In this document: one piece after another, positions 1 to 8,175 of the stretch
Layout: each line of letters opens with the position of its first letter
Position numbering within the stretch: the stretch's first letter is position 1
Assembly: GCF_014656055.1 (NCBI RefSeq)
Contig: NZ_BNBR01000004.1
Location: forward strand, 62,001-126,000
Source: Streptomyces griseosporeus
Lineage (GTDB): Bacteria; Actinomycetota; Actinomycetes; Streptomycetales; Streptomycetaceae
DNA length: 64,000 nt
Reading direction: 5' to 3'
The notes under the pieces: generated by a model
What the model was told of the DNA's origin: nothing
What the model saw: only the letters and a program-made list of their open reading frames with translations
The model's database searches: none
Position numbers and translations under genes: made by a program

Positions 1-369
1 CGGGTGCGCGCCGCCCGCCCCGGCTACACCGGCCCCTGGCCGGCCCTGACCGTCTTCCAGGGCACCGCCGACTACACCGTCAAGCCGGTCAACATGACCG
101 ACCTGATGAAGCAGTGGACCGACGTGCAGGGCGCCGACCAGACCGCCGACGTCAGCGACACCGTCGCCGGGTATCCGCACCAGGTGTACCGGGCGCCGTC
201 GGGTGCCGCCGTCGTGGAGACGTACAGCATCACCGGCATGGGGCACGGGCAGCCGGTGGACCCCGGCAGCGGGGCCGGGCAGTGCGGGACGGCCGGGGCG
301 TACCTCCTCGACGTCAACCTCTGCGCGGCGTACCGGATGGGCGTGGGCTGGGGTCTCGACTCGGCCTGA
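1..369 (+). CDS. Secreted PHB-depolymerase-type esterase, C-terminal part (5' end outside window)
   Basis: The reading frame is open from the left edge and ends at TGA 367-369, so only about 122 residues are seen and the true start lies upstream. The piece carries the end of an alpha/beta-hydrolase fold: LTVFQGTADYTVKP fits the strand and loop that hold the catalytic Asp, and SITGMGHGQPVDPG holds the likely catalytic His. Two cysteines near the end (GQCGTAG and DVNLCAAY) suggest a disulphide, as in exported poly(3-hydroxybutyrate) depolymerase and acetylxylan esterase relatives. The nucleophile Ser and signal peptide are not visible. Its last 56 bases overlap the convergent MFS gene. Substrate cannot be assigned. 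Confidence 0.75.
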   Translation, partial: RVRAARPGYTGPWPALTVFQGTADYTVKPVNMTDLMKQWTDVQGADQTADVSDTVAGYPHQVYRAPSGAAVVETYSITGMGHGQPVDPGSGAGQCGTAGAYLLDVNLCAAYRMGVGWGLDSA

Positions 370-1645
370 GCTGCGTCACCTTGTCCGGAGGGCCGCCCCG
401 GGAGGGCCCGCTGACGGACCGGGAGGCCGCGACGGACAGGAGCAGGGCCGTCGCGGCCGCCGCCACCGGGACGCCGTAACCCGCCGCCGGGGACAGGTGG
501 TCCGCCACCCAGCCGCCGGTCGCGCTGCCCGCCGCGATGCCGCCGAGGAGGCCGGTCACCGCGAGGGTCATGCCCTCGTTGAGGCGGCCCTCGGGGGTGC
601 GCTCCTGCACCAGGGTCATCGTCGTGATCATCGTCGGCGCGGTGGCCGACCCCGCGATCAGCAGGGCGGCGGCGAGGAGCGGCAGGGCACCCGAGAGGGT
701 CGCGGCCAGCAGGGGCAGGGCCAGCAGCGCGGCCATCGCGGCGAGGCACCACGGGTAGCGGCGCGCGGCGGAGCCCTTCGCCCCCACGGCGCCGTACACC
801 AGCCCGGCCACCGCCGAACCCGCCGCCTGGAACGCCAGCACGACCCCCGCGGCCGTACGGTGCCCATGGGCGTCCGCGAACGCGATCGTGACGACCTCCA
901 TCGCGCCGAACACCGCGCCCGTGGCCAGGCACACCGCGAGCAGCGGCGGCATGCCGGGGGCGGTGAGCGGCGACTTCCGCGCCCGGTGCGCCGGGGTGGC
1001 CGGCGGCTCGGTCGAGCGCTGCGCGGCGAACAGCAGCACGCCCGTCACCAGCAGCACCCCGCCGACCAGCGTGCCCGCCTCCGGGAAGAACGTCCCGCAC
1101 AGGAACGCCGCGAGCACCGGCCCCAGCATGAAGCACAGTTCGTCCGCGGCCTGCTCGAAGGAGTTGGCGGTGTGCAGCGCCTCGGCGTCGCCCTTCAGCA
1201 GATGGGCCCAGCGGGCGCGGGACATGCCGCCGGTGTTCGGGGTGGTGGCGGTGGCGGCGTAGGAGGCGAACAGGGTCCAGCCGGGGGCGCCGTAGCGCAC
1301 GCACAGCAGCAGGCTGAGGCTGCCGAGCGCGGCGACCAGGGTCGCGGGGACGGCCACGCGGGCCTGCCCGTACCGGTCGACCAGCCGCGCCACCCGCGGC
1401 GCGAGCAGCGCGGTCGCGGCGAGGCCGGTCGCGGTGACGGCGCCGGCGAGGGCGTACGACCCCCGGGACCCGGCGATCATCACGACCGCGCTCACGCTGA
1501 ACATGCCCATGGGCAGCCGGGCGAGGAGGTTGCCGAGGGTGAAGGCGAGGGCGCCGGGGACGGCGAAGAGGCGGGCGTAGGGGCGGAGCGGGGCGGGCAG
1601 TGCGGGCAGGACGGGCAGGTCCGGCAGCGCAGGGCGGGAGGGCAT
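314..1645 (-). CDS. MFS transporter, divergent from a LysR regulator
   Basis: A 443-residue hydrophobic protein starting at ATG 1645 (MPSRPALPDLP). It has the alternating membrane segments and short charged loops of a major facilitator permease, for example RVARLVDRYGQAR between early helices and VQERTPEGRLNEG after a central helix. Small-residue-rich helices (AGSATAPTMITTMTLV) and its size fit a 12-segment drug or metabolite exporter. The C-terminal tail is a hydrophilic Ser/Pro/Arg-rich stretch that runs into the neighbouring esterase on the opposite strand. A LysR gene is transcribed divergently only 84 bp away, which usually means the regulator controls this transporter. The substrate is unknown. 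GTG codons at 1654 and 1651 are possible alternative starts. Confidence 0.85.
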   Translation of the reverse strand: MPSRPALPDLPVLPALPAPLRPYARLFAVPGALAFTLGNLLARLPMGMFSVSAVVMIAGSRGSYALAGAVTATGLAATALLAPRVARLVDRYGQARVAVPATLVAALGSLSLLLCVRYGAPGWTLFASYAATATTPNTGGMSRARWAHLLKGDAEALHTANSFEQAADELCFMLGPVLAAFLCGTFFPEAGTLVGGVLLVTGVLLFAAQRSTEPPATPAHRARKSPLTAPGMPPLLAVCLATGAVFGAMEVVTIAFADAHGHRTAAGVVLAFQAAGSAVAGLVYGAVGAKGSAARRYPWCLAAMAALLALPLLAATLSGALPLLAAALLIAGSATAPTMITTMTLVQERTPEGRLNEGMTLAVTGLLGGIAAGSATGGWVADHLSPAAGYGVPVAAAATALLLSVAASRSVSGPSRGGPPDKVTQLRPSRDPSPRPSGTPRRG

Positions 1646-1708
1646 GGACACCACCGTCGCCCGGAGTGGATCACCGGGTCCAACACCTGTTCGGGCCGGA
1701 TTCACGCA

Positions 1709-1729
1709 CCCGTGTTGTAAGTTCACGGG
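1709..1729. promoter_or_regulatory. Inverted repeat at the LysR start codon, candidate LysR operator
   Basis: CCCGTG (1709-1714) and CACGGG (1724-1729) form a perfect 6-bp dyad around TTGTAAGTT, ending on the base before the LysR ATG at 1730. It lies in the 84-bp gap between two divergent genes, where LysR-type regulators commonly bind. No convincing Shine-Dalgarno sequence precedes the ATG, so LysR may be translated from a leaderless or very short leader. Confidence 0.4.
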
Positions 1730-2710
1730 ATGTCCCCAGGCCCGCCGCCCGCCCACCTCGACCCGCGCCTGCTGCGCGCCTTCGTCACCGTCGCCGAGGA
1801 ACTGCACTTCACCCGCGCCGCCGCCCGCCTCTTCGTCGCCCAGCAGGCGCTGAGCCGGGACGTACGGCGACTGGAGCGGGAGCTGGGCACCGAGCTGTTC
1901 GTCCGCACGACCCGGCAGGTCACCCTCACCGCCGACGGCGAGCGCCTGGTGCCGCTGGCCCGGCGGGCCCTGGAGGCGCAGGACGCGCTGCTGGCCGCCT
2001 TCGGCGAGGTCCGCCCGCTCCTGGTGGACCTGAACTCGCCCGGCCTGGACACCCCGCGGCGCGTCCTGCACCGGGCCCGCGACCTCGCCCCCGACCTGGA
2101 ACTCATGGCCCGCTACGAGAGCGGCCTGACCGGCGCCGCCACCGAGATCCTCGCCGGGCGCCTGGACGCGTCCTTCGGCCGGTACGCGGGCCTCGACCCG
2201 GCACTGCGGGCGGGCCTCGCCCACCAGCCCGTCCGCTGCGAGCCCATGGCCGTCGTCCTGCCCGAGGACCACCGGCTGGCCGGACTCGACCGGGTGCCGC
2301 TCGCCGCGCTGGCGGGCGAGACCGTGTACGCCGGCGCCGGGAACCCGCGCACGCCGGAGTGGACCGACTTCGCCCGTCACCTGTTCGAGGGACGCGGGAT
2401 CGACCTCGCGCCACCCGCGCCGCTCGCGGTCGGCGTGGAGGAGTTCGAGAGGATCATGGCGAAGACGCGGTGTCCGATCCTCGCCGTGGTCGGCTTTCCG
2501 GCCATGCCGCACACCGTCGTCCGGCCGCTCGTCCACCCCGTCCCGCTGTCACCGGTGTCACTGGTGTGGCGAAAGGGGCTGGTGCACCGCGGATTGGACG
2601 CGCTGCGCCGCGCGGCCGGGCAGCTCGCGGCCGAGAACGGGTGGCTCAGCTCACCCGCCGATGGTTGGATTCCGGCCAGTGACAAAGCCACAATGAGGTC
2701 CCACAACTGA
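1730..2710 (+). CDS. LysR-family transcriptional regulator
   Basis: A 326-residue LysR-type regulator. Residues about 12-65 are the winged helix-turn-helix: LRAFVTVAEELHFTRAAA, then QQALSRDVRRLERELG as recognition region, then LFVRTTRQVTLTADGE, all classical for the family. Residues about 90-300 are the periplasmic-binding-like effector domain; GRYAGLDPALRAGLAHQPV and EPMAVVLPEDHRLAG are typical of the first subdomain. Length is a little above the usual 300. It is divergent from an MFS transporter and probably controls that gene and itself; the dyad at 1709-1729 is a candidate site. The effector is unknown. The next gene downstream starts 157 bp away and seems to be a separate unit. Confidence 0.93.
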   Translation: MSPGPPPAHLDPRLLRAFVTVAEELHFTRAAARLFVAQQALSRDVRRLERELGTELFVRTTRQVTLTADGERLVPLARRALEAQDALLAAFGEVRPLLVDLNSPGLDTPRRVLHRARDLAPDLELMARYESGLTGAATEILAGRLDASFGRYAGLDPALRAGLAHQPVRCEPMAVVLPEDHRLAGLDRVPLAALAGETVYAGAGNPRTPEWTDFARHLFEGRGIDLAPPAPLAVGVEEFERIMAKTRCPILAVVGFPAMPHTVVRPLVHPVPLSPVSLVWRKGLVHRGLDALRRAAGQLAAENGWLSSPADGWIPASDKATMRSHN

Positions 2711-2867
2711 CACGTGGCGAACACGGGACCCCCGCGTGCGCTACATTCATGGCCTGAGCACGGTGTGGTAAAGGGGGCGCTCGGACCGGGTGGGGGCCCG
2801 GTTCCGACGACGAGGTGCTCGGGGTCGGGTGCGCTTCCAGAACTGTCCCGTGGGGGGATGTACACGC

Positions 2868-4202
2868 GTGAACAACTGGCGGGAAGACGCCCAACCGGAA
2901 TGGCCCGAGGCCGCATCCGCGACCCGGAGCCTGCCGGAAACGGGGGGCGATACGCAGGCGTTCCCGGACAACGGGCGACGTGAGGTACTCGACGGAAGCG
3001 GACGGACCGGACTCCCCGGCCCGGCCGCGTTCCACGGCCACGGCGCCCCAGGCGTCCCCGGCCCCGCCGCCGGACCGCAGGCGGAGTTCCTCTCCCGGGC
3101 GGCGCGGGCGCGACTCGGCGGTACGGCCGGCCCGTACCCGGCACCGGGCGCGCAGGGCTACACCGGGGGCGCGCACGGCTACACCGGGGGCGCGCAGGGC
3201 CACACCGGGGGCTACGCCGACGCGGACGCCACCGCCGTGATCCCGCAGGCCGGTCCGGCCGACGCGACGGCCGTGCTGCCGACGGTGGGCCCGGCGGACG
3301 CCACCGCCGTCCTGCCCCAGACGGGCCCCGCCGACGCCACCCAGCTCCTCTCCTCCGCCCGCCCCGCGCCCGCCGTGCGCGACCCCTGGGCCGAGACCGG
3401 CGCCGACGCGCTGCCGGACCCCGGTGCCACCCACGACCCGCACGAGGTGACCGTCCAGCTCGACGCCGTCCAGCTCGGCGCGGGCGGCCTGCGCCCCGCC
3501 GGCGCCGCGCCGCTCGGCGCCTCGGAGAACTCCGACGGCCCGGTCTTCGTCGACGAGTCCGGCCGCCGCAGCCGCACCTTCCGCCGCCTGGGGATTCTCA
3601 TCGGGCTGGCGTGTGCGGTGTATGCCGTGGTCATCGTGGCGACGCTGGTGTCGGGGAACTCCAGCGCGCCGTGGCTGCCCGTGCCGGACCAGAAGAAGGA
3701 GGAACCGGCCGGCGAGGTCGACACCACGCCGCTGCCGGACCAGTCCGCACAGCCCTCCGGCTCCCCGGGCGTCTCCCCGGGCGCGAGCGCGTCGGCGAGC
3801 GACGGCGCGACGCCGTCCCCCGGCGCCTCCACCGGCACCGCTCCCGGCGCGAGCACCGGCTCCGGCGGGCAGGCCACCACCGCCGACCCCGCGCCGACGG
3901 CGACCAAGTCCACCCCGGGCACCGGAGGCGGCGGCGGAACCGTGCCCCGCCCGGGCACCTCCGTGCCGCCCGCGACCTCCGACCCGGCGCCGGACCCGAC
4001 CACGCCGACCGAGGGCCCCGCCACCTCGCCCACGCCGACCGAGACCGCGACCACCGGCACCGGTGACAGCGGCGGCACCGGCACCGTCGCCGACGGTCCG
4101 AGCGACCCCACACCCATCACACAGAGCCCCGCCGAGGAAGCCGGCAGCGTCGCCTCATCCTCGCCCGCCCTGTCCTCGGACTCCCCGGAGAACACCCTCT
4201 GA
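2868..4202 (+). CDS. matA: MatA-like single-pass membrane protein of the polysaccharide operon
   Basis: A 444-residue protein of low complexity; the start is GTG 2868, behind a G-rich ribosome-binding site (GTGGGGGG, 2850-2857). The cytoplasmic half is disordered and repetitive: YTGGA units around residues 97-115 and four near-identical 12-residue units of the type PADATAVLPQTG around 118-165. One membrane helix follows at about 241-261 (LGILIGLACAVYAVVIVATL). The rest is a Pro/Thr/Ser-rich tail predicted to lie outside. Its stop codon shares one base with the matB start (TGATG), so translation is coupled. By position it corresponds to S. coelicolor SCO2963, which I recall as matA, needed with matB for PNAG-dependent hyphal clumping. 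The name rests on context because the sequence has no catalytic domain. Confidence 0.75.
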   Translation: MNNWREDAQPEWPEAASATRSLPETGGDTQAFPDNGRREVLDGSGRTGLPGPAAFHGHGAPGVPGPAAGPQAEFLSRAARARLGGTAGPYPAPGAQGYTGGAHGYTGGAQGHTGGYADADATAVIPQAGPADATAVLPTVGPADATAVLPQTGPADATQLLSSARPAPAVRDPWAETGADALPDPGATHDPHEVTVQLDAVQLGAGGLRPAGAAPLGASENSDGPVFVDESGRRSRTFRRLGILIGLACAVYAVVIVATLVSGNSSAPWLPVPDQKKEEPAGEVDTTPLPDQSAQPSGSPGVSPGASASASDGATPSPGASTGTAPGASTGSGGQATTADPAPTATKSTPGTGGGGGTVPRPGTSVPPATSDPAPDPTTPTEGPATSPTPTETATTGTGDSGGTGTVADGPSDPTPITQSPAEEAGSVASSSPALSSDSPENTL

Positions 4203-6403
4203 TGGCATCCCGCACCCGCCGTCACCGGCAGCCCGCCTCCCGAGCCGGTGACGGCTCCCGGCGACGCCGCCTGCCCATGCGCCTGCTGCTGCCGGTGCTC
4301 GTCCTCGTCGCCCTGATGGCGATGCTCATGCTGCGCGGCTACGTGCACAGCGAGATCCTCGCCGACCACCGCATCCAGCCCGAGGCCTCCTCGGACAAGG
4401 TCCCCGAGAACATCGTGGACGGCGGCCCGGTGATCGACACCCGCGGCGGCCGCGCCACCAGCCTCGGCGTCCCCGACCACAAGCTCGTCCTCACCTTCGA
4501 CGACGGCCCCGACCCGACCTGGACCCCGAAGGTCCTGGACGTCCTCAAGAAGCACCACGCGCACGCGGTCTTCTTCGTCACCGGCACCATGACCTCGCGC
4601 TACCCGGACCTGGTGCAGCGGATGGTGGAGGAGGGCCACGAGGTCGGCCTGCACACCTTCAACCACCCCGACCTGTCCTTCCAGTCCAAGAAGCGCATCG
4701 ACTGGGAACTGTCGCAGAACCAGCTCGCGATCACCGGCGCCGCCGGCATCCGCACCTCGCTGTTCCGGCCGCCGTACTCCTCCTTCGCCGACGCCATGGA
4801 CGACAAGTCCTGGCCCGTGACGAAGTACATCGGCTCCCGCGGCTACATCACCGTCGTCAACAACACCGACAGTGAGGACTGGCAGAAGCCCGGCGTCGAC
4901 GAGATCATCCGGCGCGCCACACCGCACGGCGGCAAGGGCGCCATCGTCCTGATGCACGACTCCGGCGGCGACCGCCACCAGACCGTGCAGGCGCTCGACA
5001 GGTTCCTGCCCGAACTCCAGGCCCAGGGTTACGAGTTCGACAACCTCACCGAGGCCCTCGACGCGCCCAGCGCCCACACCGAGGTCACCGGCCCCGAGCT
5101 GTGGAAGGGCAAGGCGTGGATCTTCCTGGTCCAGGCCGCGGAGCACATCACCGACGTCCTCGTGGTCGGCCTGTCCATCATCGGCGCCCTCGTCATCGGC
5201 CGGTTCGTGCTGATGCTGCTGCTGTCCGGCATCCACGCCCGCCGGGTGCGCCGCCGCGGCTTCAGCTGGGGACCGCCCATCACCGAACCGGTGTCGGTGC
5301 TGGTCCCGGCGTACAACGAGGCCAAGTGCATCGAGAACACGGTCCGTTCGCTCGCCGACAGCGACCACCCCATCGAGGTCCTCGTCATCGACGACGGCTC
5401 CTCCGACGGCACCGCCCGCATCGTCGAGGCGATGGGCCTGCCCAACGTCCGCGTCATCCGGCAGCTCAACGCGGGCAAGCCGGCCGCGCTCAACCGGGGC
5501 CTGGCCAACGCCCGTCACGACATCATCGTGATGATGGACGGCGACACCGTCTTCGAGCCGTCCACCGTCCGCGAACTGGTCCAGCCGTTCGGCGACCGGC
5601 GCGTCGGCGCCGTCGCCGGCAACGCCAAGGTCGGCAACCGGGACTCGCTCATCGGCGCCTGGCAGCACATCGAGTACGTGATGGGCTTCAACCTCGACCG
5701 GCGCATGTACGACATCCTCGGCTGCATGCCGACCATCCCCGGCGCCGTCGGCGCCTTCCGGCGCTCGGCGCTGGAGCGGATCGGCGGCATGAGCGAGGAC
5801 ACGCTCGCCGAGGACACCGACGTCACCATGGCGCTGCACCGCGACGGCTGGCGGGTCGTCTACGCGGAGAACGCCCGCGCCTGGACCGAGGCCCCCGAGT
5901 CCGTCCAGCAGCTGTGGTCCCAGCGCTACCGCTGGTCCTACGGCACCATGCAGGCGATCTGGAAGCACCGCAAGGCCCTGGTGGAGCGAGGCCCCTCGGG
6001 CCGCTTCGGCCGGGTCGGCCTGCCGCTGGTCTCCCTGTTCATGGTCGTGGCCCCGCTGCTGGCGCCGCTGATCGACGTGTTCCTGCTGTACGGCGTGATC
6101 TTCGGCCCGACGCAGAAGACGATCGTGGCCTGGCTGGGCGTCCTGGCGATCCAGCTGGTCTGCGCCGCCTACGCCTTCCGCCTGGACAAGGAGAAGATGA
6201 CCCACCTGATCTCGCTGCCGCTGCAGCAGATCCTGTACCGCCAGCTCATGTACGTCGTGCTCCTCCAGTCCTGGATCACCGCGCTCACCGGCGGCCGGCT
6301 GCGCTGGCAGAAGCTGCGCCGCACCGGCGTCGTGGAGGCGCCCGGCGGTCCGGTACCGCGTCAGCGCACGGGCGGCAGCAGTGATCGGAGGCCCGTCGGA
6401 TGA
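4202..6403 (+). CDS. matB: MatB: fused polysaccharide deacetylase and family 2 glycosyltransferase (PNAG synthase)
   Basis: A 733-residue bifunctional membrane enzyme. An N-terminal helix (about 26-46) is followed by a NodB deacetylase domain with TFDDGPD (98-104), the metal motif HTFNHPD (151-157), RPPY (189-192) and LMHD (250-253). A second hydrophobic block (306-342) leads into a GT-A family 2 glycosyltransferase with VPAYNE (368-373), DDGSSDG (397-403), DGD (446-448), EDTD (537-540) and the processive motif QRYRW (574-578). Helices near 605-635, 640-660 and 670-690 close it. This architecture fits a processive synthase making a beta-linked N-acetylglucosamine polymer and deacetylating it outside the cell. 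S. coelicolor MatB (SCO2962) is described as making PNAG for hyphal aggregation and adhesion. All key residues are present. Confidence 0.9.
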   Translation: MASRTRRHRQPASRAGDGSRRRRLPMRLLLPVLVLVALMAMLMLRGYVHSEILADHRIQPEASSDKVPENIVDGGPVIDTRGGRATSLGVPDHKLVLTFDDGPDPTWTPKVLDVLKKHHAHAVFFVTGTMTSRYPDLVQRMVEEGHEVGLHTFNHPDLSFQSKKRIDWELSQNQLAITGAAGIRTSLFRPPYSSFADAMDDKSWPVTKYIGSRGYITVVNNTDSEDWQKPGVDEIIRRATPHGGKGAIVLMHDSGGDRHQTVQALDRFLPELQAQGYEFDNLTEALDAPSAHTEVTGPELWKGKAWIFLVQAAEHITDVLVVGLSIIGALVIGRFVLMLLLSGIHARRVRRRGFSWGPPITEPVSVLVPAYNEAKCIENTVRSLADSDHPIEVLVIDDGSSDGTARIVEAMGLPNVRVIRQLNAGKPAALNRGLANARHDIIVMMDGDTVFEPSTVRELVQPFGDRRVGAVAGNAKVGNRDSLIGAWQHIEYVMGFNLDRRMYDILGCMPTIPGAVGAFRRSALERIGGMSEDTLAEDTDVTMALHRDGWRVVYAENARAWTEAPESVQQLWSQRYRWSYGTMQAIWKHRKALVERGPSGRFGRVGLPLVSLFMVVAPLLAPLIDVFLLYGVIFGPTQKTIVAWLGVLAIQLVCAAYAFRLDKEKMTHLISLPLQQILYRQLMYVVLLQSWITALTGGRLRWQKLRRTGVVEAPGGPVPRQRTGGSSDRRPVG

Positions 6404-7815
6404 CGCAGGGATACCCCAGCCAGAGCCCGAGCTCGCCGGGACCTGACTCGCCGGTGCCCGCGTACGAGGGGCCGGCCGAGCCGTCGTACGGATCGGCGTA
6501 CGACGCGCTGTACGGGCTGCCGCAGCAGCGGACGACGGACGTCACGGACGCGGCCCTCGGCGCGGAACCGGCCCCCCGGTCCGCGGCCGTCGGCACCGCG
6601 GAGGTCCCCGAGACACCCGCACCCGCCCCGAAGAAGGCCGGCAAGCCCGGCGGCCGTGACCGCTACCTGGACCTGCTGCGCTCCCTCGCCCTCGTCCGCG
6701 TCGTCGTCTACCACCTGTTCGGGTGGGCCTGGCTGACGGTGCTGTTCCCGTCGATGGGCGTGATGTTCGCGCTGGCCGGCTCGCTGATGGCGCGCTCGCT
6801 GAACCGTCCGGCGCTCAGCGTGATCCGCGGCCGGGTCCGGCGCCTGCTGCCACCGCTGTGGGCGTTCAGCGCGGTGGCGCTGGCCATGATGCTCGCGGGC
6901 GGCTGGAACCCCACGGACAACCCCGACGGCAGCACGTGGGGCATCGTTGAGCTGTTCAACTACATCGTCCCGGTCGGCGCCCCGCCGTTCCCGTGGAGTC
7001 TCGGCTCCAAGTCCGGCCTGCTGGAGAACACCTGGGCCGTGCAGGCGGCGGGCGTGCTGTGGTACCTGCGGGCCTACCTGTGGTTCGTGGTCGCCTCGCC
7101 GCTGCTGCTGTGGGCCTTCCGCAGGCTGCCCTGGGTCACCCTGGTGGCGCCGCTGGCGCTGACCGCGGTGGTGGGCACCGGCGTGGTGAAGATCCCCGGC
7201 GAGACCGGCAACGCGGTCACCGACTTCGCGGTCTACGGCGGCTGCTGGGTGCTGGGCTTCGCCCACCAGGAGGGCCTGCTCAAGCAGATTCCGCGCTATG
7301 TGGCCGTCTCCGCGGCCGGCCTGGTGATGGCCTTCGGCCTGTGGTGGGCCTCGGGCCACCAGGGCCCCGACGGCTGGGACCTGAACGACATTCCGCTGGC
7401 CCAGGCGACCTGGTCCTTCGGTTTCGTCGTCATCCTGCTCCAGTACTCGCCGTCCTGGCAGGAGCTGCCGGGCCGGCTGGCGCGCTGGGACAAGCTGGTC
7501 ACGCTCTCCAACAACCGAGCGGTCACCATCTACCTGTGGCACAACCTCCTGATCATCTCCACGGTGCCGATCATCGACCTGGCGTACAGCCTGCCGTTCA
7601 TGGAGAACGCCCGGGCGACGGCGGCGCTGGACTCGACGTACATGCTGTGGATGTTCGCCCTGGTGTGGCCGCTGATCGGGCTGGCGATCGTCGCCTTCGG
7701 CTGGGTGGAGGACATCGCGGCGAAGCGCAGTCCCCGGCTGTGGCCGAACGGCGCGAAGAAGGGGCGGCAGAAGGACAGGGGCCGGCAGAAGGGGCGGCAG
7801 CGGGCGCGTCGCTGA
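6400..7815 (+). CDS. Membrane acyltransferase (family 3) coupled to matB
   Basis: A 471-residue polytopic protein whose ATG overlaps the matB stop (ATGA), making it the third gene of the polysaccharide operon. Residues 1-85 are a disordered Pro/Ala/Ser-rich cytoplasmic leader. The remainder is an acyltransferase-3/OpgC-like membrane domain that begins YLDLLRSLALVRVVVYHLFG; the Arg and His in this first helix are the conserved family residues thought to be catalytic. About ten further helices follow, then a Lys/Arg-rich tail. Family members O-acylate sugars and surface polymers. The inference is that it adds acyl groups such as acetate or succinate to the MatAB product. Donor and acceptor are not shown by the sequence. 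A strong terminator follows at 7852. Confidence 0.85.
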   Translation: MTQGYPSQSPSSPGPDSPVPAYEGPAEPSYGSAYDALYGLPQQRTTDVTDAALGAEPAPRSAAVGTAEVPETPAPAPKKAGKPGGRDRYLDLLRSLALVRVVVYHLFGWAWLTVLFPSMGVMFALAGSLMARSLNRPALSVIRGRVRRLLPPLWAFSAVALAMMLAGGWNPTDNPDGSTWGIVELFNYIVPVGAPPFPWSLGSKSGLLENTWAVQAAGVLWYLRAYLWFVVASPLLLWAFRRLPWVTLVAPLALTAVVGTGVVKIPGETGNAVTDFAVYGGCWVLGFAHQEGLLKQIPRYVAVSAAGLVMAFGLWWASGHQGPDGWDLNDIPLAQATWSFGFVVILLQYSPSWQELPGRLARWDKLVTLSNNRAVTIYLWHNLLIISTVPIIDLAYSLPFMENARATAALDSTYMLWMFALVWPLIGLAIVAFGWVEDIAAKRSPRLWPNGAKKGRQKDRGRQKGRQRARR

Positions 7816-7851
7816 CGCGGGACACGCTGTTCGCGGGTGACGGTCGGCGCG

Positions 7852-7884
7852 GCGCGCGCCCGGGTTCCACCGGGCGCGCGCTTT
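7852..7884. terminator. Intrinsic terminator between convergent acyltransferase and IF-1 genes
   Basis: Perfect 12-bp stem GCGCGCGCCCGG (7852-7863) with CCGGGCGCGCGC (7870-7881), 6-base loop, followed by TTT. It closes the mat operon, and as a perfect palindrome between convergent genes it can serve both. Confidence 0.85.
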
Positions 7885-7897
7885 CTGCTGGGGCGGG

Positions 7898-8122
7898 TCA
7901 GTTGCGGTAGCGGTACAGGATCCGCCCGCGGGTCAGGTCGTACGGGCTGAGCTCCACGAGGACGCGGTCGTACGGGAGGATCCGGATGTGGTGCTTACGG
8001 ATCTTGCCGCTGATGTGGGCGAGCACGTGATGCCCGTTCTGCAGCTCCACCTTAAAGGTGGCGTCGCGCAGGCATTCGATGACCGTGCCCTCGATCTCCA
8101 GGCCGTTCGCTGTTCGTGCCAA
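7898..8122 (-). CDS. infA: Translation initiation factor IF-1 paralogue
   Basis: A start at TTG 8122 gives 74 residues (MARTANGLEIEGTVIE), the usual IF-1 size; an upstream in-frame TTG at 8140 would add six residues. It is a single S1/OB-fold domain with the IF-1 hallmarks VELQNGHHVLAHISGKIRK and VELSPYDLTRGRILYR. IF-1 binds the A site of the 30S subunit during initiation. The main actinobacterial infA normally lies with rpmJ, rpsM, rpsK and rpoA. This copy stands alone between an acyltransferase and an acetyltransferase, so it is most likely a second, possibly conditional, IF-1. GGAGAGACGG upstream could serve as ribosome-binding site, though spacing to TTG 8122 is about 12 bases. Confidence 0.85.
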   Translation of the reverse strand: MARTANGLEIEGTVIECLRDATFKVELQNGHHVLAHISGKIRKHHIRILPYDRVLVELSPYDLTRGRILYRYRN

Positions 8123-8175
8123 GGTGTTCCGTCTCTCCAAGAGGTCGGTGGGGTGGTGTGGTGTGGGGGCCGGTG

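Noticed and set aside
3212..6205. Long minus-strand open frame (997 codons) opposite matA and matB
   Set aside because: It is antisense to a clear bifunctional enzyme with all catalytic motifs. Its translation is low-complexity Val/Gly/Asp and arises from high third-position GC.
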